From Corinectria fuckeliana (taxonomy: Eukaryota > Ascomycota > Sordariomycetes > Hypocreales > Nectriaceae), in assembly GCA_019137255.1 (NCBI GenBank), contig WPDH01000004.1, positions 124,001 to 188,000 on the forward strand: DNA of 64,000 nucleotides, read 5' to 3'. A model generated the notes under the pieces. That model saw only the letters and a program-made list of their open reading frames with translations. It was not told the origin of the DNA and ran no database searches. The translations under genes and the position numbers were made by a program. Of the stretch, positions 21,612 to 33,100 are shown piece by piece. The stretch's first letter is position 1. Every line of letters begins with the position of its first letter.

Positions 21612-22970
21612 ATGTCCTTCATTAAGAAAATAGATCGTGCCGTTCAATGGGCAGGAGAGAAGGTGGGCGGAAACGCCCGAACAGCCCACTCAGAGGAGTT
21701 TAAGATGCTCGAGAACGAGATGGCGCTTCGACAAGACGGTTCGTGAAGCCAGTGCATTTTGCATGCTGCTTCGAGAACCAGCGCCGATTAGCTAACGTTT
21801 CCTTTCCTCGCAGGCATGGAGCGTCTTCACGCTTCGATGGGCGGCTACGTCAAATGGATCGCGCGTCGCAGCGAGGTCGCAAACGACAAGGAGAAGGGCT
21901 CTCCCGTAGCCCACCTCGGCCGTACCATGGCGGCCCACGGCGAGGACTTTGAGCCAGACTCGGAGTTTGGAAACTGCCTGCTCTCCCTCGGCCGTGCCAA
22001 CGAGCGCATTGCTGGCATCCAGGAGACGTACACCGACGCCGCTACTGTGACGTGGCTGGACAGCCTCGAGCGAAGCTTGGCCATGATGAAGGAGTACCAG
22101 GTATGACGCAGCAGTCTCAGACCCCTCGCAGGACCTTTACTGATGCACCTGCAGAACGCGCGCAAGAAGCTCGAGAGCCGACGCCTGGCCTACGACGCCA
22201 GCGGCGCCAAGCTGACCAAGGCCCGACGCGACGACTTCCGAATCGAAGAGGAGGTCCGAATGAACAAGGCCAAGTTCGAGGAGACCAGCGAGGACGTCAT
22301 CCGCCGCATGCAGGATATCAAGGAGTCCGAGGTGGAGAGCATCTCCTCCCTGACGCAATTCCTCGATGCCGAGCTGGACTACCACGAGCGCTGCGCCGAC
22401 GAGCTGCGCCGTGTCCGCCAGTCGTGGGCCGGAGTCGCCGCCACCTTGCCTACGTACCAAGCACGATCCAGCGGTAACCGGAGCCGGTCCAACACGGCCC
22501 GGTCCTGGCAGGAGCCTCGTCAACAGGCCGTGTACGAGGAGCCGGAGCCGGAGCATGCGCCGGAACCCGTCCGCATCCCGAATCGCTCTCCCAACAACAA
22601 CCGCCGCCTCGCCCCGCCGCCGCCTCAGCCGCCTCGCCCGTCCATCGCGAGAGCCACAACCTTCGACGGCCGGTCGGCCACGCCCCTAGCCACGTTGCGG
22701 CCCACGGGCGCCCCGCTCGCTCGCGTTGCGACGGACAGCAGCAGCCCGTACAGCCGAGGCGGTGACGATGTCTTCTCCGACGACATCTCGACGGCCAGCC
22801 GCAGCGCCAGTCCGGACTGGGGAGCGCGCAGCTCCAGCCCTGCGACCAGCTACGGGAGCATGAGCAGGAGTACGAGTGCTCTGAGCAAGAAGCCCCCGCC
22901 GCCGCCAGTCAACCGTGCCAAGAAGCCCCCCCCTCCTCCCCCCGCGAGGAGAGAGAACTTGGGATACTGA
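21612..22970 (+). CDS. BAR-domain membrane-curvature protein with proline-rich tail (3 exons)
   Basis: Exons 21612-21738, 21814-22100 and 22155-22970 encode 409 residues. The N-terminal half (about 1-245) is helical and charged and reads like a BAR domain: MSFIKKIDRAVQWAGEKVG, NARTAHSEEFKMLENEM, YVKWIARRSE and NARKKLESRRLAYDASGAK. This fold binds curved membranes as a dimer, typically in endocytosis or vesicle traffic. The C-terminal half is disordered, Ser/Pro/Arg-rich and ends with two polyproline blocks (KKPPPPPVNRAKKPPPPPP), likely SH3-domain ligands. No SH3 domain is encoded, unlike Rvs167-type proteins, so it probably recruits an SH3 partner. Introns are 75 and 54 nt with clean signals. 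Confidence 0.88.
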
Positions 22971-23446
22971 TTCGGGGACTGAAGAGGAGATTCATCTTGT
23001 GCACATTTCTTGGCTAGATTAGTACCATTGTGAGGTTTTAGGTCTTGGGTGAACGGTGTTTGGGGAATGTCTTCTGCCTTGTACGAATACAATGGGACAC
23101 TGGGAATTGCTCGGGGTCACGTTGAACGCGACCACAGGTTGCTGCGTCCGAAACGGACTTGTAATTGATACTTTTTCTTCCGAGTCTTGGACTTTGACTT
23201 GACCTGCAATCCCTTCCTACAATCGTGATCGTGGTGTAGTCTATTTGGTGCTGCGTAAGTAGTAAACGTAGAGTTAGTTAGTACTTGGGGGTCTAGTGCT
23301 GCTCTACAGGGGTGTCACGTGCCTTCGCGTTGCCCCGGGATAGCTTCACGTGGTTCTCGAGCTTCAATCGTCAAAGAACTGCACCTCGCGTTCTCGAACC
23401 TCCCCTGGCCACCCTACGACCCGCCAACGCCTGACGCGAACTCGCC

Positions 23447-24535
23447 ATGGCTACAGAAGACGAGCGGTACCGGCAGTCCAGCCAGTTTCGCCTCTGGTCC
23501 TTCACCCCGAGCAGCCTCCGCGAGCTTCGATCCAAGACCAACTCGCTCGCCAAGGAGCAGATTGCGCCGCGTCTCTCGGCCGACCCGCCGCCCGACTTCC
23601 TGACCCCGGACGAGGAGACGCGGCTCGTCAAGTTCTTCACCGTCGAGCTCATCCGCGCCGCGCAGTTCTGCGAGCTGCCTACCGAGGTGCGCACTACGGC
23701 GGCCATCTTCCTGCGGCGCTTCTACGTCACTAACTCGGTCATGACGTACCCGGCCCCCGACCTGCTCAAGACGTCGCTGTTCTTCGGGTGCAAGGCCGAG
23801 GGCCACTACTACAAGCTGTCGCACTTCTCGGAGAGGTTCCCCAACACCACCGGCGAGCAGATCCTGGCCGGCGAGTTCCTCCTGTGCCAGGGCATCCGCT
23901 TTGCCTTTGATGTGCGGCACCCCTTCCGTGCGCTGGAGGGCGCGATTCTGGAGCTGCGGCGGAGGCTCCCGGACGACGGATCGAGGGTGAAGAAGGCGCA
24001 TGGTCGCGCCCGGGAGATTCTCAAATTCAGTCCCTTGGTCACGGACGCCTACTTCCACTACACCCCGAGTCAGATCATGATGGCCGCCTTGTCCATCGTA
24101 GACTCGGGCTTGGTCGACGCTCTGGTGCCCGAGGGCCAAGGAACCGCACACGCCGAGATGCGGGAAAAGATCATGGCCACCATTGCCAGCTGTCGAAAGA
24201 TGCTCGAGGAGGAACCGCCCGAGCGGATGACGGACTACTGGGGCACAGTACGTTTCTTGAAACGCCTTTTCTTTCCGTTGCGGAGGTTGCTGACGCCTGA
24301 CTAGCCCGAAATCGTCAAAGCAATGAAACCCCTGCGAAAGAAGCTCCAGAAATGCCGAGACCCCGATCGTGCGAACCTGGTCAACCTCCAGCGGGCGAGG
24401 CGAGAACAAGTGCTGAAGAAGGAGAAGAAGCCAGCCGCGCCCGACGACGGCGCGGTGTTTGGCGAAGAACTTGGCCGAGAAACAAAGAGACTCAAGTTGG
24501 ACAAGGCAGACGATGTGTTTGGTCCGCCGCTTTGA
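23447..24535 (+). CDS. Cyclin H-like subunit of the CDK-activating kinase/TFIIH (2 exons)
   Basis: Exons 23447-24247 and 24305-24535 encode 343 residues. The start matches cyclin H/Ccl1 proteins (YRQSSQFRLWSFTPSSLREL). Two cyclin boxes follow: the first around TRLVKFFTVELIRAAQFCEL and FLRRFYVTNSVM, the second around ILKFSPLVTDAYFHYTPSQI. The C terminus is basic and charged. In other eukaryotes cyclin H pairs with CDK7/Kin28 and phosphorylates the RNA polymerase II tail in TFIIH. The intron is 57 nt (GTACGT donor, CTGAC branch site, CTAG acceptor). The length fits the family. Confidence 0.9.
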
Positions 24536-27500
24536 GGTCGGATCAGACCTTGTTTGATCTCTTCCGTCATGCCTGCCGCTTGGCCGTCTCATGCAAGACG
24601 TGGGTGAAGCCGTTATCGTAGACTGCACATACATTGAAGATGATGCCGCAGCCTACCAGCTCCTCAGTTGGCTACACAAAGCGATGAAGCAAGAAGGGCA
24701 TCATCTACGATACGTAACGCCTGCGCCGGTCTGTAGCCTGGGTTCCGGATTCGCGGATGCCTCGACGAGAAGTCTCAGTTTGCGTCCACCAACACGAAGG
24801 CTGTATCGGCGCAACCCCTCAAACTCAAGCATCCTTCGATCTAATACATTCAGTTTCCTGCATCAAGAAGTTAATGGGCTAGGCCGCTCTTAGCATGCGC
24901 CTGGTCGAAATGGCTGGGAGAGAAAATGGTGCTGGTTGATGGATTCGCTTAAGAGAAGCTTCGTAAGGGGTCTATTACTGCCACTTAGCGCCTGCGGGAA
25001 AGGCTAACAACAATGTAAGGAAGGAGATGGGCTGATACAGTATTGGTTATGCCAACAGGGAACTGCGCACATGTCAACTCTAGTCACAGAACCGGCTTGT
25101 GTCCTGAGAGCATGGCCTTGAGTTAGACCCAGACTCGGTACTCCGACCGTACGCGATTGAGACTTGGAGTCAAACTCCAAGATGCGTAGTACAACAGTCA
25201 TGCATCGGGGTGAAGCCATCAGCTAACTGCCCTCTATTCGATACGAACCCTAGTTGCCGTCTCCTATGTGATCATGGTGTCAGTACAAGAAATGTCTGGA
25301 ATCTCGCCATTTTCTCGCCAAGTAAACCATAGTACCAGCCCAGATACATGGAAACATAAAAGGTAAGCGTCAACTGCGTGACTCGTTACGGAGAATCTCC
25401 CCTCTATACGGACAACCCGGGTGTTCGTGCGCAACAGCATGGCGTCGAGCCAATGCAGCCTCGGGTCACAATCGCCGGCTCGTCGTTCCTTCGGCTACGA
25501 TGGATCATCTACTGTTATACGAGTAAGCGGAGAACCTCTTTAGAGCTGCTCGAAGCCTTGCCGAAAGCAGACCTCCGGGCAGGCCTCATTGGGGCTTAAG
25601 AAGGGCTCGCAGGGCTCGGTTTTAGGAACGGGAGTAGCCTAGGATATCACGTTGATGGCCTCGTTGTCACGAACACGAAACTACCCGGAGGTAGACCTTG
25701 GGCGGGAATTCCAGCAGTTGTTGGCGTCCTTGAGATATTGGCAGGGAAGAGACAGGTTCTAGTTTCGATGATGTATCTGCACTCGGCCGTGGTGTGGGAG
25801 CAGTAACGGTCGAAGCGTAGAAGGAAGCCGATCTTGATCTAGTCAGCAATAGCTGCATCTCGGTTTGGCGGGTGACAACTGCATACAACGCAAGTTTCTT
25901 AAGCCCTCTGCTGCCATGGTCGGACACGATGGTGTCGGTTTGGAAGTCGAAGTCGTTCGCGGAGGACCATGCTCGACAGCAGGCCTATTCACGGCATGAC
26001 GTGTCAGCCAGGCCTTCAATAACCCATTTCTGTTAGGATGGATATGACTATGAGGGAGTGAACCATTAATCAAGTCCAGAGTCAGCGCCGAGCTACCAGA
26101 CGCTTCAGCAGACCCAGTGCAGCCTTCCGTGGCCGTAACCGCCTCGACAGCAGGTGCCGTCGTTCTTCTTCGCCTCCAATGCGTGGTGATTAGGATGACT
26201 TCTTTCAGGGATACGCAAGAACCTACGAAGAGGATCTTGTTTCTGGAAGTGTCATTCTCATAGCCACATGGTGTATGGTCAAAGTCTGTCCCTGTGACTA
26301 CAGATGGTCACTGCATATCAAGGCCTTAGCGGAGTGCAGTCTGGTCTTCAAGTCTCCTTGTATTGTTCCTGCTTTCCACAAACAAGTACTACAGTCTAAC
26401 AAGCTCGTCGAATCCCTGGAAGCAGAACAATCGAGAGGTCATGAATGTTTCGGCTGTCGCTGTCGGTAAAGTGCGACCGGGGCTTTGCAACTATACACTC
26501 CGAGATTAGAGGCCGAATACAAGGCTTTGGGTTGTCATTGTTCTGTATTGATTGATCATTGCTTGTATGCGGTGACCGTACCCTGTTGCCTCGCACCTCT
26601 TCACGAGTTGCTTGAACGGTCTGACATATGATATCTGTTTTACCATCACTCTGTTCCATCGTCCTCAAGTATTATCCGTGTCTTCTCTGATAACAGTCCG
26701 CTTTATTATAGCTGTACCATCTCCATTTCATCTCTAGGTACCGGGCTAGTGGTGGCTTGACAGCCTGACCACACCTTACGGGACATGTCAGTGTCTTGAT
26801 TTATGATGGAGTAATTTGTGTGTTTTTACAACCTGCAATGTCAAAGCACTGCACTGCAAATCTAGAAAGGACCCATAATGGAGTGGTATCTATTGAGGAT
26901 CGCGCACTTGTGCGGTATTCGGGTTTGGGTACAGCAAGGATGTGTGAACACGTCGTAGTGGCATGTTTCTACAACAACTACTCCTTGAACATTGGTGGTC
27001 TAACATTGAAGCTTGATTGAAGACGATGTAGGTTGCGGGCTGTCTGAAGGGCTGTCTTTCATTTGACATGCATTGAACTATGGCAAAAGCACTAATTCTT
27101 AATCTCTAATGTCGCACTTTAGTTTTGAAACTGCGTGGGACAGTAGACGCTTGACAATATTCTCGGCTTGTCCTTCCACATCCGAGGCTCTCCGACCGGT
27201 CCCGAGTTTCGGCGTCACCATCAGCGAACAATCAGTAGCAATCTTGCGAGACGGCGTTGAATACGGCAATGATTCTGGCCTCAACTAGTTTAACTTAACG
27301 TGGGTGACAATGGTGCTTTGATTGGTATTAGGGCTCCAAGTCAATAAGTTTTTCGCCATGTGACGGCTTAGTCTCAATAGTTATTTGAGGCATGAATTTC
27401 ACCTTGGATACATAGTAAATGGTACAGTCCTATGCTATATCCTTCTCGGTACTCATTACTCAGTGTGTAGTCTTGCCGTCACCGAACGGAGCTAACTTAC

Positions 27501-28690
27501 GAGTCAATGAAGGATGGAAACATGCAGCTCAAGGACGCCGCTGTTTAGTTAGCGACGCCAACATGCACTCTCAGCCAGTAGCCCATCTGAACCTGTTCCT
27601 CCTAGAGAAATTTAATGAGCTTCTCGGCTTATTAGCACAGCCAATCCAGCGTCCGAGTGGGCTATGGCACCAAAGATGTGACGGCAGGGATGCATCTAGG
27701 GCTGATGCATCCTCAAGGGGCAACCTGGGTTCGTTTAGATGCGAGTGGGCCAGCATCTCCACCAGCTCCACACTCTGACTCCGCGTCTCCATGCAAAACC
27801 TGGAGTCCAGTGTTCCTGAGTCGTTCTCCTCGTTTCTCCAGCAAGGGGGAACTAGTAGGAGGCCTTTACAGATCCAGGGGCCAGTCGCCCGTCTGTCGTG
27901 AGGCAACACTGCAGGGCATCTCATCCAGGCTTCATCTCTCCAGACGAAGAAGAGCGAGGATGGACGAGCCGGAAGGATGGCCTGGCAATTCAACATCTTA
28001 GGCGTCGTAGAGTCTCACATGAAACACAATTTGTGGTTGGGACATGGATCACCCAGATTCAGAACCAGGTCAACCATGTGGCTCGGTCGACCTGTCAACC
28101 TGTCAGTTAAACTCCCGCGATGTGTATCTGCACGAGCGATTGTCGATCCGATCATCGCCTGCGTTCATCAACAACCTCCTTTCCCCCCCGTACACTGACT
28201 AAGCGGCGACTGGCAGACTCAGCGCCGTCCCCTAGCTTGATTCAATGACTCGCAACTTGTCGGCCGTGTCCGAGGTTAAGCTGAGGGGTTCCTAGTGACG
28301 ACGCTTCGGTTACCACCCGGAACGCCTCATCCCGGCACAATGGCCAAGGGAAAGGATCATCCCCGTCACGGATTGCCCCTGTGATTAACCAGCGCAGATC
28401 TCATCCGCGTAGACCCGGATCGGCTTGTGGGGTGCTGTAGACCAGTTACTTGCTGTATCACGGGCTGGCAAGCTGGGCATCTCGGGATGAGCTGAACTCG
28501 CTAGCAGCTTTAGATCCGGGAGGAATCAACGAGGGGTGGGACTGCTCGCTGCCGGTTCGGGTTTTCCTTAACCAGGGGTTTCGCATTTATAGTTATAACT
28601 AACGACCTTGATCTTGTCCCAGCGTGCCGTGCTTTGTGCCCTGGTGTTTTGACGCTCTCGACACTTCAAAGGGACAGAGAGAGCATCGCC
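24536..28690. other. 4.2-kb gene-free stretch
   Basis: Only short, unrelated open frames occur on both strands and none shows a recognisable domain. The longest frames overlap each other near 27420-28000 without protein-like features. No transposon terminal repeats, tRNA or long tandem repeat were seen. Heavily mutated old elements or an unannotated non-coding RNA cannot be excluded by eye. Confidence 0.45.
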
Positions 28691-29820
28691 ATGAAGTGGG
28701 CATTTGTCCTGTTGGTCGCGTTGCCGTGTTTGTGGTGCGCGACGGCCGGAGTCTCGACTGAGGAGTTGCTGTCCAGCTTGCCCAGATGCGCGGTACATCT
28801 TGGTTGTGCTGTCCCCTCGCAGCGTGGTGGTCTGCTAACGTAAAAGACAGCGGACGTGCCTTGACGATGCCGTTTCCGCGTCCAGCTGTAAATCGACCGA
28901 CGTCGACTGTCTCTGCTTGCACAGCACGGCCTTGACGGATGGCGCCCTGTGCGTGGCCGAGAACTGCACCGTCACGGATACCCTTGGTTTGTCGTCCAGC
29001 CAGCTTCCCACCGCCGAGACACCGACTGATCCGTCACAGTCACGCACAATGCGACCAACAGCTACTGCGGCGTGCCGGTGCGAGACAAGTCGAGCATCTT
29101 GATCAACGTCACCATCGTGCTGGGCGTGCTCTCCGGCCTCGTCACCTTCCTCTGCCTCGCGTCCAAGGGCTTGATCACCGGCTCCGGCTTTGGCCTCGAC
29201 GACCTCTTCATCGTGCTCACGTACTTCGCCCAGGTGTCGCTGCTGAAGATGTCGCTGCTGTTCTTCTACCTGAGGATCTTCACAGGCCCCGCGCAAAGGC
29301 TGCTGTGGGGGACAGTCGGCTTCAATGCATTGTTCGGCATGGCCTTTGTCTTTCTAGCGGTCTTCCAGTGCACGCCCGTGAGCTACTTCTGGACTAGTTG
29401 GGACGGGGAACATGAAGGGAAATGGTGCGTCTCGGCTCTGAACTACTCTCTGTTATAGCTGACTTGTTGCCAGTCTCAATATAAATGGCATTGGCTAGGC
29501 CAACTCAGCTTTCAGCATTGCCTTGGACTTGTGGATGCTGGCCATTCCGCTGTGGTACCTGCGGAGCCTGAAGCTGCATTGGAAGAAGATTGGCGTTGGA
29601 GCCATGTTTGTCGTGGGGACTTTGTGAGTAACGCAGTCGCACCGACGATGCGATTGCTCAAAGCTGACTTGTCTCCAGCGTCACCGTCGTCAGCATCATC
29701 CGACTGCAGTACAGCGAGGGAGACGAAACGAGGCTGGTAGATGGAGGGCGGTTGGGCCATAAGGGGCATGGAGAAGCCGGTGGTCTGAGCGGTGGCAGCA
29801 CGAGCGAGGTTTCACTGTAG
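28691..29820 (+). pseudogene. Broken CFEM-domain Pth11-type G-protein-coupled receptor
   Basis: Exon-like segments are 28691-28792, 28851-28986, 29040-29424, 29474-29623 and 29679-29820. A signal peptide and CFEM module (SLPRC, then TCLDDAVSASSC and DCLC) are followed by receptor helices (CGVPVRDKSSILINVTIVLG and later LLFFYLRIF, LLWGTVGFNALFG). Three lesions are visible. GFGLDDLFIVLTYFAQ jumps over the helix and loop normally lying between DDWFI and YFAQ, a gap of about 45 residues. A TAG at 29496-29498 stands where the family has Trp (NGIG-stop-ANSAFSIALD). IIRLQYSEGD runs straight into the tail, omitting the last helix. Intact relatives sense host or surface cues. The TGG-to-TAG change fits RIP-type C-to-T mutation but does not prove it. 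Confidence 0.78.
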
Positions 29821-30542
29821 ATGATTAATAAGTGTTAATGAAGATGATCAATTGTTTGTTTGTTCGTTGCGTTGGTTCAATATGGCTATGGCTATGAGGT
29901 TGGCATAATGCTCGATGCTACCAGGTCCAGGGTAGTTGGCACGCCATGGAATCGTGACAGGACACCCACGGACAAAGCTGTGATAAGTACTACATGAATA
30001 CAGGGGACACTCTCAAACTCTGATAATAAGTGATCAAGTCTTAGTCTAGACGCTAGTAAAGGCCCGGCGATCTGGTTGTGCCAAGCCTCACGTATCAGAG
30101 CGTGCCTGATAAGGTGAAGCCGAGCGAATGGATGAGAGGCGGGCTTCGTCGAGTCGACGGCCTCAATAAACACGTGCCAGTCTCTTTGTGAACAAAACCG
30201 CGGCTCCTAGGATCAAGACGATCATCTCAAGCCGTCATGTTCACGACTTTGCATCTTCACCTTCATTAGGATGTGCAGTGGCGGACTGACCAACCATACC
30301 TCGCGAACTGATAAAGCGGGCGGCTAATCAAACCTCCGGCAGCCGGCATCTCCTCTCTCGAACCCACCGCTACCGACTCACAGCGAGAACCAAGTTCCAC
30401 CGTCCCGCTCATTTAATCCGGCTCCCGGGTTCGTCTGACCTCCGGCCGCCTTGGGCATCTCCATCTCCGTCTCCATCTCCGTCTCCGTCTCCGTCTCCGT
30501 CTCCAACCTCCAACCTCCCCACCTCACCTCACACCTCACACC
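29821..30542. promoter_or_regulatory. Upstream region of the Zn2Cys6 regulator gene
   Basis: This 722-bp gap probably holds the promoter of the regulator gene. A (GTCTCC)n-like tract with GTCTCC/ATCTCC variants runs at about 30456-30505, followed by a C/A-rich leader up to the ATG. Nothing else is recognised. Confidence 0.45.
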
Positions 30543-33047
30543 ATGGACGGCTCGTCGCCGCGCCCAAGACAAGCCGCGTGTCTCGTGTGTCGCCGCAGCA
30601 AGATCAAGTGCGACTGGAGGCCGAACCAGGAACGCTGCAGGAGATGCGTCCAGCTCGACTGCGAGTGCGTGCGCCCGGCCTATCACCCGGGCCGACAGAA
30701 GGGCATTAAGAAGCAAGCAAACATCCCGGCTACGCCAAGCCGTCTCCCCGGCAGTTCGGACTGACTGACTCTCTTCCCAGCAAGCGTACGGGGCTGGACA
30801 AGGCCCTCTACCAGATCGACCAGGCCGTCAAGAGGGCTCGCTCGGCGGCAGAGAAGCACCCGGACGACAACCGGGTGCTGGCGCATCTGCACGGGCTGCT
30901 GAGCGGAGCCGACGCGGAGGAGGCGTCGACGGCCCGGGACGTCTACTCCGGGTCCCTCGGCACCGACGACGCCGACGACGACGCCTTCTCCGGCGAAGAG
31001 GAGGACGACGACCAGGACCCCGCCGCCATGAAGGACTTTATCCAGCGCACCGAGGAGAGCCTGGCCATCGACGACGCCGAGAACCCGCTGCAGCTGCTCG
31101 CCCGTGCGTCATATATCCAGCCGTCGCCGGACTCGCGCCACGGCAGCTCGCCGCGTGTGCCGCTCGTGGCCGTGGCCAGTCCGCAGCCGCAGTCTGGGGA
31201 CGAAATCTCGGCCTTTTTTGCTCCGGCCAGTGTGCACCTCGACGTCGGCGAGGATGTCGACCCGGTGTCGCTGGGCCTTGTCTCGGACGAGGAAGCCGAG
31301 TCGCTCTTCTCGTTGTAAGCCGCCGTCCGTGTCGTCTCCGTGTCTAGAACCTGTTGCTAAATATGCCAGTTTCCATCGCAATCTTGCGCATACAAGATGG
31401 GGTCTCGACCCGAGGCTGTACACTGTCGAGTTCACCCGCTCGCGGTCGGCGTTTCTCTACACGTCCATCATGGCCATGTCGAGTCTCTTCATGCCATCCG
31501 CCGCGGCTTTGTCCAAGCGCCTGTCCAACCACGCCAAGAAGCTGGCTCACAGGGTCATGATCCGCCGCTACAAATCCGTCGAGATCGTCCTTGCCTTCAT
31601 GGTCAACATCCCGTGGATGTTCCCCGGCGAGCAGAGCACCGACGACGAGACGTGTGCGTACATCTCAATAGCCAACACCATCGCCACGGACCTGTCCTTG
31701 CACAAGTCTCTGGTTTCCACAGAGATGCTGGACCCAGGCTCGGGGATCGGCCTTGCTCGAGGCGATTGTCTCGATCCCCGGGCCGCTCTAGCAATGGATG
31801 GGGTTCCAGACCTGGATCCGTGGTCTGATCGAGGACGGCTTCTGCTTCGCAACAGAGAGCGATGCTGGATCTCGCTTTTTGTACTAGAGAGAGGGTAAGG
31901 TCCCTGACTTTGTAGCATGGCGGTGCTGACCAGAGACAAGAATGTCGTTGGCTCGAGGTCGGCCTTTCTCGGTTCCGATGACTCGGTCCTTGAGAGATTG
32001 CGACGTCTGGCACAGATCTGACCTGGCGGACCCACTCGATGGCCACCTCGTCTCGATGGCGGTTCTAAGGAGGGATCTGGTACGTCTTGGAAGCTGGAGT
32101 ATACGCAGGCATCGTGCTAACAGGATAGGATGGACTCTTTGCGACTGTTCGTGCCCTCTGCGACGGGTCCCAGCATGTCACGAGCGATGGATCGCTGATT
32201 GCCCAATCGCAAGTCGTCTCTCGCCGACAAAGCCGGACTGAAACTGACAGGCGTTAGGATCGAAGGATCAATAGAGCGGTTCTTTGACCAGTGGTACACC
32301 GAGTGGGGTGTTTCAATCGGCACAGGAATAGGTGAGCAACCAGATAGTGAGACAGTCTTGTTCGCTGACTCCTTAGACCGTCGACTCCCCCCGTATGTCG
32401 AGATCCTCGTCACCCACACTCGCCTGTCCATCTACGGCGGCGTGATAAACCACCCCACGGCGCCGCTGGAGGTGCGCCGATTCTTCCACACGGCCGGGCT
32501 GTCGTCAGCCCTCAACGTCATGCGCGCCGCGATCCAGGGCGAGGCGCAGCTGCAGTCGATGCCCAACAACACGGCAATCATGATCTCGTTTGCCGCGTGC
32601 TTCGCCTTGACCTTGAGCGCCTATGCGACCGGCGGCTCGGCCCTGGCGCCTAGCATCCGGAACCTCATCACCGAGACGGCCGTCGTCCTCGAGAGGATTG
32701 GCAGCGTGACGAAGCATCGCAACGGGCTCTCGGTGCTGTACGGGAAGTACCTGAAGCAGATTGTGAAGCGCGCCGCTACCGTAGACACGGCCGGGGCGGC
32801 TGCGGCAAAGTCGAGTCTTTCCTCGGCAGCGCCCATCACCGAGACGGCCACGTTGACGACCCCGAGCAGCTTCTTGGATCACCCAGCTCTGTGGTCAGAG
32901 ACAATGCAGTTCTCTACAATGTCGGACGACCAAATCGCCCAGGTTCTAAATCAACCGGGGAACAATTTCGAGCCGTCTTTCGGTGGATTGTCCTGGGACG
33001 ACATGACCAACTTCGACTGGCTCTATTGGCCCGAAGTTGGGATCTAG
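30543..33047 (+). CDS. Zn2Cys6 transcription factor with fungal-specific regulatory domain (7 exons, two GC-AG introns)
   Basis: Exons 30543-30712, 30781-31314, 31370-31894, 31941-32079, 32129-32208, 32258-32331 and 32377-33047 encode 730 residues. The N-terminal binuclear zinc cluster is C-x2-C-x6-C-x8-C-x2-C-x6-C (CLVCRRSKIKC, then CRRC). The linker GIKNKRTGLDKALYQIDQAV follows, then an acidic region and a helical middle region (RSRSAFLYTSIMAMSSLF, KSVEIVLAFMVNIPW, TIATDLSLHK, ADPLDGHLVSMAVLRRDL). The first and fifth introns need GC donors (30713, GCAAGC; 32209, GCAAGT) to keep the frame. The sixth intron is 45 nt, in frame and stop-free, so its retention would add 15 residues. The gene converges on the carrier gene with 53 bp between stops. 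Target genes are unknown. Confidence 0.88.
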
Positions 33048-33100
33048 GCCCTCTGATGTCAAGTCAGAGAATGATGATTAATTCTACATGAAGGATGCTT

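Noticed and set aside
23414..24634. A 406-codon minus-strand open frame opposite cyclin H
   Set aside because: It runs through the cyclin H intron and both ends of the gene and has no recognisable motif, while the plus strand encodes conserved cyclin boxes.
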